Shown: positions 49,515-61,926, counted from the stretch's first letter. The stretch: DNA of 64,000 nt from Sialis fuliginosa (GCA_961205875.1 OY540820.1:9610001-9674000); one strand, 5' to 3'. Notes: generated from the letters alone by a model not told the origin. Translations and numbers: made by a program.

Positions 49515-50010
49515 ATAAGGGAAAACCATAGATTAGAGAAGTTTATGAATACATAACAAACCACACAATACACTATATTAAACTGTCACCAAAAATTCAT
49601 ACCAGCCAGTCTTCTCTAGATGCTATTTTCATAGAACGTTTTACAACATATTTTGTTTATATTTTGAGAAGGTAATTTTTTATGGTTATAGAAACGTACG
49701 TGATAAAAATCAATCATTTTATAGGTATTTAATATGTAAGTATTGTAGTTACAGTTCTCTATGAGTTTCTATGTCTTTATTAACTTATATAAAAGACTAA
49801 ATCCAATTAAATAAAATGTATTGGTTTATATTTTCTTTTATTTATTAACGATTTTTAATAATTATCTGTTATATATTCTTAGATGAAAATGTGACCCGAT
49901 CGTGACAACTCAGACTGCCGTTGAAAATTTATACTATTTATGCAAATATATTAAAAAATATAAGTAAAAATGAATTATCATTAAATCCAAGTAATAGTTT
50001 TAGATAGAGA

Positions 50011-50400
50011 CCAGGCTTTGGAGGCTAAAATAGATTTTAACAGTTTTGCTACAAATTTTCAGTAAATATTCAGTACTACAAAATGTTTATTTTCCAGAGG
50101 TATCAGCTTAAAAACGTTGATATTTATTAGTTATTACAGCTTAAAAAATGTGTTTTCAGCGTACTGGATAAACAAATGAATTTTTTTATTTTTTTCAAAA
50201 TGGAAGTTGTAGGGAATTTTATAGCGAACAACTTTTATTTGAAACTTTTTTTTGTATAATACTTATTTAGACCGCAAAAATTTAGAAACAAAAATCTGAA
50301 GAATTTTGCAATTGAATCATGAACGCGGATAACCAAAATCGAAGCAAACTTGGGGTATTATTTGTAACAAATCCTGTAAGTAGCAAAACTGTACCTAAAA
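50011..50400. repeat. Interspersed repeat, pairs with 62382..62632
   Basis: CCAGGCTTTGGAGGCTAAAA and, in inverse order, TACTTATTTAGACCGC, AATCGAAGCAAACTTGGGGT match the second copy in mixed orientation. This is what two copies of a foldback element with different deletions would give. Confidence 0.6.
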
Positions 50401-51419
50401 ATTCCTATTTCTTTAAATTCTATTTCTTTCTTTGCCTAAGGTGTAAAACTGTAAATGATAAATATGTCTAAAGTCTTCCATGGAAAAAAAGAATGAGAAT
50501 TATTAAAAAAAAAAACATCGTGTTCTATTTTTCCATAAAGTGACGTCATACCATTAAAACAATAGAAGAAACTTAGGTGACGGCAGCAACAAAGTTTCCT
50601 CATTGTTACATAAAGATATCCATGTCGAGAACAATCTGAGATTACGTAATCCTATATTCCTGAAGACACCAACTCTTTCTGTGTTATGGATAAAAAACTT
50701 TATCTCCTCATGTTTTATTGAATCGGAATTATAAAACAAAAGAAACTCAACTCTTTCAAGTACCAATGACATTAAATTCACTAGCAAAAATATTTACAGA
50801 TCACAGTTTTGACATTGTCAGGTAAAAAATTGAGTAACTATATAAAGTTATTGAAATTAAACATTTTAAAATATTATTTTAATCGATATAACGGACTTTC
50901 GGCTTTATCGGACACCCCTTAGCCTGCATTATAAAGAATATTAATAAAATTCGTTAGATTGTAAAAGAGCACCAAACTACTAGGTTATGAATAGTAAGTA
51001 AAAAACATCTGCCAAGTAAATGCACAGTGCTTCCTCGTGCTAAATTCACTAAAACCGATAGTGTTCAGATAAATTGCCTGGCATTGGTTAACCATTTAAT
51101 TTTTATACAAATTTTACTAAAAAATCATAGTTCGAATTTTTTCTTAAAACGCACCTGAATATTTTTTCATATATTTTTAATTTTTTGACAATTTCAATCT
51201 AAATCTAAATTTATGCAAATGTCAAAATGACATTTAAAACGTCAAAGTGACATTTAAAACGCCAAAGTGACATTTTCCAATCAAATATCAATTTAGAAAA
51301 ACAAAACACGAATTTTTAAAATTAATTTAGATAAATCTTTGTAAGAGAATATTTTACAACAAACGTAGTAGACCCATATTATAGGAAATTTAATTCTCTA
51401 CAAAAAAATATTCTATACA
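50401..51419. other. Non-coding stretch
   Basis: The antisense 77-codon frame at 50554..50787 has no recognised motif. At 51216-51276 the phrase AAAGTGACATTTAAAACGCC is repeated three times in tandem with a 20-base period. Confidence 0.5.
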
Positions 51420-51790
51420 ATTTTCTCGTAACATGTGTCGTTCTTGAGATATCTTGAAAAAATAAATATTTTGGGGTGTCACCCCTCCCCCTTACCTACG
51501 ATTTTGATGATTTTGAAATGGGACCGTCCTCAAACCAAACCCAACCATCCGACGAAGTTTCAATAATATCGATTCAGTGGTTCATGAGTTATGCGTGTGA
51601 CAAGGATTCAGGGGACAGACGGACGGACCGACGGACACACGGACAGACAGACAGACACGGAACGAAAAGTGTTTGTCTTGACGTGAAACGGATACATAAA
51701 TTTAAAATTTTGAAATTGGAGAACTTTTTTTTTGTCTCAATCTGAAACGATCACATAGCTTCTCGTATCTTCGATATTGCGAGGAAGCAA
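51420..51790 (+). repeat. Interspersed repeat with GACGGACGG-type tandem block
   Basis: Contains GTGTCACCCCTCCCCCTTAC, AACCATCCGACGAAGTTTC and a run of GACGGAC/ACACGGACAGAC units (51616..51660), then ends GAGGAAGCAAAAAA. The 89-codon frame over it is made of this block and is not a gene. Confidence 0.6.
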
Positions 51791-51923
51791 AAAAACAGTG
51801 GTGATATATGTATAATACATGACGAAAATATTTTACGGTCACAGTTGCCAACTGTGAAAATAATTCGGGTAAGACATACACGCATAATGGTTCCGAAGTA
51901 CGTAATACGTGGACTGTTTGGAG

Positions 51924-52163
51924 CCACTTACAGGTGCCATTTCTGAGTTAGAAAAAAAAAATATGGTCATATTCTACTAATTGAGATGTACATTTTGACA
52001 TCCCGTATGCCTAGATATGAAAATAAAAATGAAAACTTCTATGACGCCCCTCTCTATTATTCCAAAATTTAAAATTATAGTGTTTACTTTAGTATTTGTC
52101 GTTCGTAGTCCCACCAAAGCCTCATTACTAATTTTTTTTCAGTTTTTTTGAGCCAGTAGTTAC
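51924..52163. repeat. Inverted copy of the 5396..5709 repeat
   Basis: GGAGCCACTTACAGGTGCC, TGGTCATATTCTACTAATT and GTAGTCCCACCAAAGCC are the reverse complement of words in the earlier copy. It abuts the Helitron-like segment at 52161. Confidence 0.65.
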
Positions 52164-52450
52164 CTTTTCACGGCTAAACCGCTGAACCGATCATGGTGAA
52201 ATTTTACATGGAGATAGCTTGCATCTTGAGGAAAAATATAGGTTGCTTTATATCCCGAAAATTTAATAGATAAAAAAATGGGTGTATTTGTACGCGCGAA
52301 GATTATACTTTTTTCTAGCGTGCACATACAAAATTAAAAACCTGTGTTATCGACTATCATATAAAAATCTGTATTATTCACCTTATCTAACTTCATGGGG
52401 TTGTTTTCACTAACAAATTCCACGCGAACGAAGTCGCGAGTAACATCTAG
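52161..52450 (+). repeat. Helitron-like repeat with CTAG 3' end
   Basis: Contains TTCACGGCTAAACCGCTGAA near its start and CGCGAACGAAGTCGCGAGTAAC followed by ATCTAG|T at its end. CGCGAACGAAGTCGCG is the terminal hairpin. The 5' TC start is not resolved because it abuts another repeat. Confidence 0.5.
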
Positions 52451-54034
52451 TTTTTTTTTGTTTAATTTCCTATAGATTTAAAAAGATTAGCCAAATTCTC
52501 AAAAAGGCTACTGACCCCCTGCGCAGCTGTTAGGTATCTTTATTTCTGTAAACAAATATTTTTTTTATAAATCTATAATATAATTTTCTGGTTATACCAG
52601 ATTATCAGATAGACAACACCTCTTTTGTACACCCTAATAAGAATGTAATTTCGCAGTTTTACAGAAAGCCATGAATATTCACCGACCGATACAAGCGATC
52701 TCTAACTCTTCATTACCATATGAAGTAGGGACTCAAGTACCATCAATGGTAAAACAAAGTAGGCTCTTTTTGATAATGACGTCATCGTTGAGAGACGATT
52801 TGTCTCCAGTAATAAAATTCATGTAATGAAGTTTTATGTGACAGGGCATTGCTTTGCGAATATTATTGCCATCTATATATTCTACTATATTATTATTTAT
52901 TGTTTCATGTCAAAGTTGAAAAAAACTAGGACCACCATGAAGAATTCAATTCCTAGTTGAACTTTGATTGTCTAGTTTGAGGAAAAACATTAACTCATTA
53001 AAAACAGATTTTTTACTATTAAATAAAAATACTTTAATTTTTGGAATTCGGTAGATATGTGCTATGTACTTTTGAACATATGTTATTTGAAATGAATCTT
53101 GCTTTCTGGGTGTCAAATGTGTCGTATATATAAATTTGAGACCAAGACATAGTTTCAGTTAAAAACGAGGCTTACCTATAGTGAAAAATAATAAATAATG
53201 TAAACTAATTAAAAAGAGTCATTTTTAGTTTTTAGTATTTAAACAAAAATAGGTTTTCAATTACTTCCATTGCATTAAATCACTTGAAACATATTGATTG
53301 TCAAAAACGTGAGGGGATGGTGATGGGCTTAGGGGTCAAAAAGGTCATAATTATTTTGACAAAAGATAAATAAATGCATATATATAACTATTGATGGAAA
53401 GTTACATATTTATATATAAATATATAGGTAATATTAAAAAACTCATTTTTCCCGACAAAAAAATGTACACATATTGTATTTTTTTGGATGCAACACAATT
53501 GGCAAATATATTTTTACCAAAAAGTTTAAGAACCAATACACACATTTAAGCATTTGTTACAGCTCTAAAATGCATATCAAGCAAACGGACGAATTTCTAA
53601 AAAAAATACCACCTAATTACCCCTCACTCCCATTTCCCACCACTTACCCTATATAACGTTCTACCAATTTTGATACCCCACATTATATAGCTATCAAAAC
53701 AAAGTTTTGCACTATATGTACTCATCCCCCGGTAAATTAAATTATTTTTTTACAAAATATTTACGTCATATATTTTTTTATTTCAAATATCAAGTTTCTA
53801 TCTTACACAGTTAACGAGATATTTTACTGTAAACAACGGACGACAACGTAAGATTAATACGGAATCCTAAAATCCACCTGATTGTTAGACATGTTTAATG
53901 ACATACAAAAACCATCCCAAGATTCAAACTTGCACCAAACTTGATAAATATACATACACAACATCAAAATATGACAAACGCTAGATTTCCATATATGTTC
54001 ATTAAGTAAATGAACAACCTATATGCATCACGTT
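52451..54034. other. Non-coding stretch
   Basis: AT-rich; no repeat family or exon recognised. Short frames such as 53474..53656 are not supported. Confidence 0.5.
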
Positions 54035-54041
54035 GTGTACA

Positions 54042-54418
54042 TGTACAGTCGCCTGCAGAACTCGTCTGGCACAACAGATTCCAAATTTAAAGACAAACAT
54101 CATCGGTTATCTTTTTCTATCAAGTTTAATATATTTAAATACTAAAATTCGGAATATCAAATATTTATTGACACAAAATTTACGTATACAATTTTCAATA
54201 TATTACATAATAATTTAATTGCACAAATATACATATATGAGTACTATAAACGAAGAGTAGTTCTTTATCTAGCAAATGAATTTCAAAATATATTTCTTTG
54301 TTTGATACATGGAGGAATGATTTAAATATTATAATAATCAAATGGGAAGAGCCTACTAAGTTTGTGATAAACGAAAATAAATACAAACTGCAAGACCATT
54401 AATGCAGGTGACTGTACA
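54042..54418 (+). mobile_element. TACAGTC family MITE, copy 2, with target duplication
   Basis: Ends TGTACAGTCGCCTGCAG and GCAGGTGACTGTACA are inverted. GTGTACA lies directly outside both ends (54035..54041 and 54419..54425), a 7- or 8-bp duplication. Short frames on both strands inside it are incidental. Confidence 0.83.
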
Positions 54419-54773
54419 GTGTACATTGTACATACATAAATACATATAATGCAGTATATTTCCCGAAGTTACACTACTGACTGAGATTATTACATTATAT
54501 CGCACGTCAAACTGTATAAACAACTTGTCAATATCGAAAATACATGTAAATTCTGGTACGTAGACACCTTGTCATTGTCAGTTGATCAAAAACTTGTTTA
54601 TTAGTTTCGGGATCATTACTTTATTTTTGAATTATTTATACGGATTTAAGAAGGCGTTGGCAGAGGAAGATTCAGTTGAAATTAACTTTTTTGGCGTATG
54701 GTATAATTTTCTTATGGTAAATTTTTACAGGACTGGCTCTATTTAAAGAGTTGCATATGTAGATAAAATACAT

Positions 54774-55478
54774 GTTCTTCAAACTTTACATTTTCTATAA
54801 AGATGTGTCTTTAAGAATCCTGAAGATGTTGACTGATGCTCAGGCCCGGATTTAGAAATTTGCCGCCCCTAGGCAGTTGCGAAAATTGCCCCCCCCCCCC
54901 TTTTCGAAACTAACAGTTTAAAACTCAGGATCTTTTTTTTTGGTTGCGTCAGTTTCAAATTTTATAAATTTTTATAAAGTTACATTAGGAAACATAAAAA
55001 CTGAAGACCTTTTTTTTGTCATGCTTGAGTTACATGTATAGAGAAATGATTGCTTATGGGTTGAAATTTTTACGTCTGGATTTTCGGATGGCAAACTCAT
55101 CGATAATGGAATCAAAATCAAATTCAATTCCCACGAATATAACAAGTTTTCAAAGTTTTCACAAAAATTTGCCGCCCTTCAATTCTTGCCGCCCTAGGCA
55201 GCTGCCTACTCTACCTGCATGGTAAATCCGGGCCTGCTGATGCTTCCATGATGATCACTGAAATGAATCTTATAAAGATTATGTTTTTATTTAACGACCG
55301 TTTAAATTCTTTATTAAATGAAACAATTATGTCCGGTATTATAAAGGAGCTAACAAATTTTCTAGCTAGCAAGTACTTTCAAATGAGATATCAAACTTAT
55401 ATGACACTTCTTTTGGAGTTTGTTGAAGACTTTGACAGGTTTCGCGCACGCGTTGTAGGTAAATACCAACGGTATTAA
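54774..55478 (+). pseudogene. Open frame of unknown function interrupted by a hAT MITE
   Basis: Reading from ATG at 54774 gives MFFKLYIFYKDVSLRILKML and then reaches the insertion site of the 54841..55236 element. Taking one target copy only, the same frame continues into the stretch from 55245 to the stop at 55478, with FNDRLNSLLNETIMSG, IIKELTNFLASKYFQM and LLLEFVEDFDRFRARVV. That is close to 100 codons with an amphipathic helical look. A donor-like GTAAAT follows GTTGTAG near 55457. The family is not recognised and chance is not excluded in AT-rich DNA. Confidence 0.3.
54841..55236. mobile_element. hAT-type MITE with CAGGCCCGGATTTA ends and perfect 8-bp duplication
   Basis: CAGGCCCGGATTTA and TAAATCCGGGCCTG are perfect inverted repeats. 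CTGATGCT flanks both sides (54833..54840 and 55237..55244). Inside, TTTGCCGCCCCTAGGCAGTTGC and its inverted TTGCCGCCCTAGGCAGCTGCC form sub-terminal blocks. A 69-codon frame inside is incidental. Confidence 0.93.
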
Positions 55479-56321
55479 AACAGTGGTGATATTATGAAAA
55501 TTATTTTGTACGGTGAAAGATTCCAACTATGTTACAATTAGTTGAAGTATCACTGCTCTAAATTCCATAGATACTAGTACAGAATTAATACCCCATCTGA
55601 AAGTATTCTAAAGGAGCTAGCTATTTTTATTTATATACAAAAGTTTTTTTTAAATAGTTTGGAGGTTGTCAGTCTTCCTAAGCCCCTCCTATGTAATAAC
55701 AAAGAAATAAGCCATTTTTATTGAAAATATTCTATTCTATAAATACATAATTCTACATGTTACAAAAGTAATGTACAATAAAAGATTTGTGTAGACTACT
55801 ATAGACCATTTCTTCTTCTATCATAAGTCTTTATTATTCTTATCTAGGCCACCTCTGCTGTATTGATTAAAAGGGCGTAAAATTGAAAGTTGCTTCGAAA
55901 AATGTTAATATTATGAGATAACTTATTGAATAAATCACAGGTTAGTGATGCGTTAATAATTCAACCTGAGTTGACATGACTTTGTTAAAAGTTATTGGGA
56001 ATGGGGGATTTGCATAGCAAGATAATGCTGATGTACCAATATAATTCATACAAAATATGTTTACTTTAGAGATTTTTCTCTACGCATTTGTCAAATCATC
56101 CGTCATTTGAATAAATTAGAATTGTATCTTCTTAGTATCGAAGTTTATAATAACATTTGTTTCGTAATACAGTAACAGCAGAATTGATATTTTGAGGGGG
56201 TGTTTGTTATAATTATAGAATATTTATATTTTTTTCACATATTATATTTTTGAAAAATATGAAGTCGTTTATTATTTTTAACTAGAAAATGTGTGTATAT
56301 ACAATTTTTTCAAAGAAAAGC
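55479..56321. other. Non-coding stretch
   Basis: Starts with AAACAGTGGTGATATTATGA, also seen in variant form at 51793, so the beginning is part of a dispersed repeat. The rest is AT-rich with nothing recognised. Confidence 0.5.
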
Positions 56322-56605
56322 ATAGTCTTAACAACACGTTTAATCAAAGAAGTACAAATTCGACATTGCAAAATCATAAAAAGCTGTCAGAATCACAAAA
56401 CGTATTGCCAACTTAAAAATTGTAAAAATGATTCTTCCCGAATAGACCAAATTGTCTGTGACAGCTTTTTTATGATTTTGTAATGTCGAATTTATACTTC
56501 TTTGATTGTATGTATGTGTTGTTAAAATATCAAAAAAAAATACGAAAACAATAATAAATAAAGGAATTTTTTGTACATGATATTCTATTATATGTACATA
56601 CTACT
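56322..56605. mobile_element. Partial relative of the 46424..46912 element
   Basis: Contains TTAATCAAAGAAGTACAAAT and its inverted partner ATTTATACTTCTTTGATTG around a centre with CAGAATCACAAAACGTATTG and AATAGACCAAATTGTCTGTG. The outer CAAGGTAG ends are missing, so the copy is truncated on both sides. Confidence 0.82.
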
Positions 56606-57597
56606 TTGCCTTTTTTATACCTTTATATTTACGTCAATTATAATTAATTTTAATAATTGTTGTAGTTATAATATAGGGTAAATTATATTAAAAATATATT
56701 TTTGTTAAGTTGAATCTGCCGTATAGTCAGTGTCAAAAAATACGTTATATTATATTATAATCTTTACAAAAATAGACAAAATAGTCATAGGGGAGAAAAA
56801 ATTTAGCTTTAAATATGTAAGTTAACGACTTAAGCTATAATTTGTGTCATTAATAACTTCTATTACAAAATTTACAGCACAGATATTTATGAATTTTAAA
56901 ATTTAGTTACTTTTGTCTCCGATTGTATGTTCCATTAGGGTAAATGGGTTTCAGGTTTTCACCCGGAGTCTTAAAGTTTGTATACTGTTTCTCCGGGCTC
57001 AGGATTTTGTAATAATAATGATGACGACTAAAAAAATGGAACAAGGGGTGTAAAGGTGCAAATTAGAATGATAAATTTTAATAAATTTTATTAAAGTAAA
57101 AATAAAAAGGATAAAAATAGGTCTTCATTTACATGTCAGGGTTCACAAAAACTAAAATTTGGTCACCCTATGTCCTATTCCTCCTTAATCCTCAATGATT
57201 AATTCCGGAAATATAAGCTTTCAAAGTGTGACATAACACAAATAATGTAGATATTTTTAAATATCATTTTTCATATATAAAAACGCAAGAATAATATACA
57301 ATATACATGGCATAGACGTTTCATAATCTCTACCTCCTTGAGTGCTCTTGTCACATATCTCGTTTGACACATTTGTGTTAAAAGAAATTAATTGACATAA
57401 CACATGTAAATTAATGACTTACATGTTTACTCCGACAAAAACAAAAATTACACCGCTCTAAACAGTGGGTATATCGCGAATCAGTGCCGTCCGTGATTGT
57501 AATCAGGAAGAGGGAGTGCGTAATTACAGGGAATGCTTTACCAACTTCATAAAAGTCTACAATTATAATCATTACTAATTATACACTCAAGTATAAT
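56606..57597. other. Non-coding stretch
   Basis: AT-rich; nothing recognised. Confidence 0.5.
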
Positions 57598-58720
57598 TTT
57601 TTTTTTTATTAATTTAAATTATTGGCCATCGGGCGTAGCCCCTCAGCCAGACTTGAACTGTAGTGTTATATATTATATATATATTTTTTTTCTTGTGTTT
57701 ATTTTTATTTTTATTTCTGTTGTTATTTTTTAAATTTTTTTCCTATTTTTGTTTGTTTATTTCTATTCTATTTGCTTACTACTTAATTAGTATAGACATC
57801 ACTTGGGATTTTTGGATTGATGGATGAGGAGTTTGCTACCGGACCTGTCGGAGCAGGTTTGAAAACGAACAGTACGGTCGGGAATGTGGGTTTACATTAA
57901 AGGGTTAACACATTAGGATTTTTACAACTTAACTCCTATATTATCTATATATTCGTTCATAATGTCATATACTGAGATTTTCTGACTTGCTAACAGTGTT
58001 GTGAGCGTAAAAGGGGGACAAAAACCTTCTTGGTATAGGTCGTTTGCCATTAGGGTATATTCTTGGTGATGATTTTGACATTCGAAGAAAATGTGCTGGG
58101 CGTCAGCTATGACTTGGTTCTTACATGTACAAAAAGGTGTAGCGTTCTTTTTTATTTTAAACAAATGTTGTGGCGTACAGCAATGATTAAATTTTAATCT
58201 CGAAATTGTAGTTATTTGTTTTCTTTTTCTTGGCGTGTTATAGAACCACGGTTGTTTTGGGATGTTATTGTGCACTAAGCTATAGTGCCAGCCTTTTGCT
58301 GTTCGGGAAATCCGCCATTCTGAGTTCCATTTTTCCTGTAGTTTTTCTTTCAATATCCTTATAAAATCGGTGTAAGGAGGTTTATACAGCGCCATGACTT
58401 GGTTGTGGACGGCTTTTTTTGCGAGTTCGTCTGCTTGCTCATTAAAATGAATCTTAATATGTGCTTTCGCCCACACAAATCGAATTCTTTTTGAAGTTTT
58501 CTCCATCTCATTTATCCGCTTCAATATATCAATAAATATATGTGACACTAATTTATCCGCCTTGATATTTTTAAGTTTATTTAAAACAGACAAACTGTCC
58601 GAAATGATAAAGATATTGTTTTCCTGGAGTGTTACAGCATACTTCAAAGCTTCTAATATTGCAATGGCTTCGGCTGTAAAGACTGAGAATTGGCTTGCCA
58701 GTTTTATATAATTTTTTTTT
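57598..58720 (-). mobile_element. 5'-truncated non-LTR retrotransposon (LINE), 3' part
   Basis: The reverse strand holds the C-terminal coding part of a LINE (57922..58720), then about 310 bases of 3' UTR with GGCTGAGGGGCTACGCCCGA, ending in an A run at 57598..57609. 5' truncation and a terminal A tract are the usual marks of target-primed reverse transcription. Reverse transcriptase and endonuclease parts are absent. Confidence 0.82.
57922..58720 (-). pseudogene. LINE RNase H domain and C-terminal Cys/His motif, 5'-truncated
   Basis: The longest frame starts at 58647 (241 codons), but the same frame is open upstream to about 58720 and supplies FTAEAIAILEAL, which holds the catalytic Glu of RNase H. 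Next come ISDS (Asp at residue 17 of the 241), the H-x-x-x-H-FNEQADELAK motif (H63, D73), and a tail with HCCTPQHLF, FCTC and HIFFEC, the Cys/His pattern found after RNase H in Jockey/I-type LINEs. The first catalytic Asp (YTDGS-type) is missing because the element is cut off; a TAA made by an A run lies just upstream. The domain would remove RNA from the RNA-DNA hybrid. Not functional as it stands. Confidence 0.85.
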
Positions 58721-59060
58721 TTTTAGTCGCCGTTGATTTTTTAATATTAACGTGTCAAAAAATTTACTTATTTCCAGAATTTTTTGGGAAGGATGAAATG
58801 ATTTTATTATAAATCTAATCATATATAGGTGCATTTTTTTAAATATAATAGTAAAAGATTAACAAAAAAATGGGCGTTGGCATTTTGGCGTGCCCTGTAC
58901 GTCATGACCCCCTCAGCTATTGATAATGGTGCTGAGACGCTCTTTCCAATGCTATGCGTCTTTTATATTACATACTGACTTTTGCGCGTGTTAAAAAATA
59001 TTACACGTTATCGGAGTTAGTTGTGTGAATGACAAAAAAAATTGTCAAAAATTTTTGACA

Positions 59061-59450
59061 GTGTTCGTTATGATTATCAGTGAAAGTACTTATTAAAATC
59101 TACATTCTGAATTTATTTTAGATTTTTTGAATCGGCTCTGACAACGACTTTGAACGCAAATATATCGTTAAAAAGCGAAAGGTCATTTAACATTTTTTTG
59201 TTGCATTTTAGGAGACCTAGCTAAAGACACTCCACTCAATGGGATAAGTGAAAAAAAATTGAATATATTTTTCAGTCGATGGGAAGGGAGTCCAAAAAAT
59301 GATTTTTTTCAAAAATCTTATCATTTCTGTTTTTGGGTTATCAATCTACGTCCTTATACCAAATTTCATCTCAATCGGTATAAAATGTATATAGATAGAC
59401 GGACGGGCAGAGCGAAACTATAAGGGTTCCTAGTTTTCTACAGAACCCTA
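59061..59450 (+). repeat. Third copy of the GTGTTCGTTA interspersed repeat
   Basis: Runs from GTGTTCGTTATGATTATCAG to the GACGGACGGGCAGAGCGAAA block and AGGGTTCC/GAACCCT ends. It carries the same 3' tail as 22149..22562, so the family has a fixed 3' end, more like a LINE or SINE than a foldback element. Confidence 0.75.
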
Positions 59451-61332
59451 AAAATGGCTGTGAGTTAATATTTAAAAAAAAATTAAAATATAATTAAAAA
59501 CGGAATATTACACCCCAAACATAATTTAAAATACGCCACTGATTAACATACACCCATGTGTAAAATACATCATAGAAAAAAAAAACCTCTCATCTAGTGG
59601 GCCATAATGCTTATGCAAATTTATTTAATCACAACAATTAGTATGGGATGACTTAAGCGCTCTATGGTTATGCTAGACAAACATGACATAATTCACTCGC
59701 TTTTCGTTTCGCGATGTCAATTGGTACGCGTCACTAATTGTCATAGTTAACTAGATGAATTAGCAACGCGCCAGGCAGTTATTCATAATTGTAGCAAAAA
59801 TGTAGCATTATTTATTATATGTGTGCAGCAATAACGTTTTCGATGTTTTATTTTCATCCATTGACTTATTAATTCGATTAAAAATAGTTTTGTTTGTATT
59901 TAACATAATTGATTCGGGTAATGTAGAAACGGCATGTGTTGTAATATATAGGGACGTTATGTAACATGAGTGTTCTTCAGTTTCTTATTGAAGTACCAAA
60001 GTAATAACCCATTTAGAAATTAAAAATTAAGAACACATTTTTTCTAAACCAAGTTTTTCTAAAAATGATATTTCAGTTATCAGGTTCATGCCATTAAAAA
60101 AAGTTAAGAAAAGCGCGGAACAAATTCACATTGCACATAGTGTTAGTACATATTAACAAATTTCGTAATATTTTTATCTGAAATACTCATTAGCCTTTAC
60201 TATAAAGATGCAAGAAAAATGCTGTAATGAGTCATACTATGTTAATTGCATGATTATTACAAGTCATTATTTTGTTTTAAATCATTTATGGCCTCTTTAT
60301 TTTACTACTTGTTTATATATATATTATTTAATTATAATAAATACAAATATTTTAAAAATATTTGACATACTTCAGCTTTATTTTATTGCATCTACGTTCG
60401 GTTTAAATTCTTTAAGAAATGATTTCTGTCAAGGCAACCATGATTATAATATTATATTAATTATTGAAAAATTGTTGATTTTGAAAATTATACATAAATA
60501 TATAATTGCTTTATGAAATACAGGATGGTAATCAATGAAAAATCATATAAGTGTTTCTATTTGATGTAAATAATGAATATTCATACCGAATTTTGAATAG
60601 CTGGATGAAATGATAATTATAAAGAAGTCATGAATATAATCATATTTATTTAAATTGTATCTAAATTATTATAATAAAAATATTTGTACGGTCTCAGTTT
60701 CTACAATCGAAAATCTCGCCTCGGTGTTGTTTCGTATAAATTTAGGATCGTCTTGTCCTGTCCACGTGACCGAGATCGGAAAAAATACATATATGAAATT
60801 CAATTTTTTTTATACCAATATTCTTTTAATTTTTACTTATAATAAAAAATTATTTACGTTGTATCTTATAACGAGTTGATATAGTCTCGGTCGCTCATTG
60901 TGTCAAAATCCAATGTTGTGCTGTGGCAATTAGGAGCTCTACACAGAAAATAATTAGGCTCCCCTTGTAGGGATCTTTTAAAAATGAAAAAATATCGTAC
61001 GAAAAATTACCAGAGAAAAAAGTTTCTATCAAGATTTATTAAAAAAAAATTCTCAACAAAGAAGTTATCTTTTGACCCCCCCCCCCCCCCCCCCAATCCC
61101 TGTCTTCAGTATACCTATAGTATAAAGTCCGGTATTTTAGAGGTAGCAAATTTGCTAACCAGGGGGTATTCATTCTGTGATAGTATGTATGGATTAGCTA
61201 TTTAGAGCAGTGATTCTTCAACTTATTATAACACAGTTGGCGACTCTGACCGTACAAAATAGTTTTCATAATATCGCCACTGTTTTAATATCTTTGGTGT
61301 TCACAAAAATCGTCAAAAAAGTTCATGAAACT
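59451..61332. other. Non-coding stretch
   Basis: AT-rich. Frames at 60208 and 60655 are low-complexity and lack domains. A run of about 18 C at 61076-61094 is the only marked feature. Confidence 0.5.
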
Positions 61333-61926
61333 AAAGCAAGGTTAGTAAATACACAGGTTGCCTCAGTAGTTTTTTACCAATCAGCTTGGGCACTCCAGAT
61401 GACGTATTTCCCCCTTCCCGCGCCAAGTTACAAGGCTATATTTGTTATGATTGGGCGCATTATTCCCCCTCTCCACATTTGAGTACCCTAGATGACGTAT
61501 TTTCCTCTCGCGCCGATCTAGTGAGGCTACCTTATACTTTACATACCTTGAAACTAAAGGAGAACTGTCAGATAGGTTAGAAATCTAATTTGAAAGTGCT
61601 TACTAACTAGCAAATTTTGCTAGCTCGTAAAGCAATGTTAGTAAATACACAGGTTGCCTCAGTAGCTTTTGACCAATCAGCTTGGGCACCCCAGATGACG
61701 TATTTTCCCCTTCTCGCGCCAAGTTACAAGGCTATATTTGTTATGATTGGGTGCATCATTCCCTCTCTCCACATTTGAGTACCCTAGATGACGTATTTTC
61801 CTCTCTCGCCGAGCTAGTGAGGCTACCTTGTACTTTACATACCTTGAAACTAAAGAAAAACTGTTGTCAGATAGGTTAGAAATCTCATTTGAAAGTGCTT
61901 ACTAGCTAGCAAATTTTGCTAGCTCG
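61333..61926 (+). repeat. Tandem duplication of a 296-base unit with CCAAT, TGACGTA and CGCGCC motifs
   Basis: Units begin AAAGCAAGGTTAGTAAATAC at 61333 and AAAGCAATGTTAGTAAATAC at 61629, and end GCAAATTTTGCTAGCTCGT. Each unit has ACCAATCAGCTTGGGCA, two GATGACGTATTT sites and CGCGCCAAG or a near match. The two 64/65-codon frames in the same position of each unit are copies of one another and not separate genes. Confidence 0.9.

Noticed and set aside
51476-51745. 89-codon frame rich in Asp, Arg and Thr
   Set aside because: The peptide is the translation of GACGGAC-type tandem words within an interspersed repeat.
54841-55236. Exon encoding the 69-codon frame at 55016
   Set aside because: It lies wholly inside a hAT-type MITE with perfect ends and target duplication.
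61386-61879. Two similar 64/65-codon frames
   Set aside because: They are the same position of two units of a tandem non-coding duplication.
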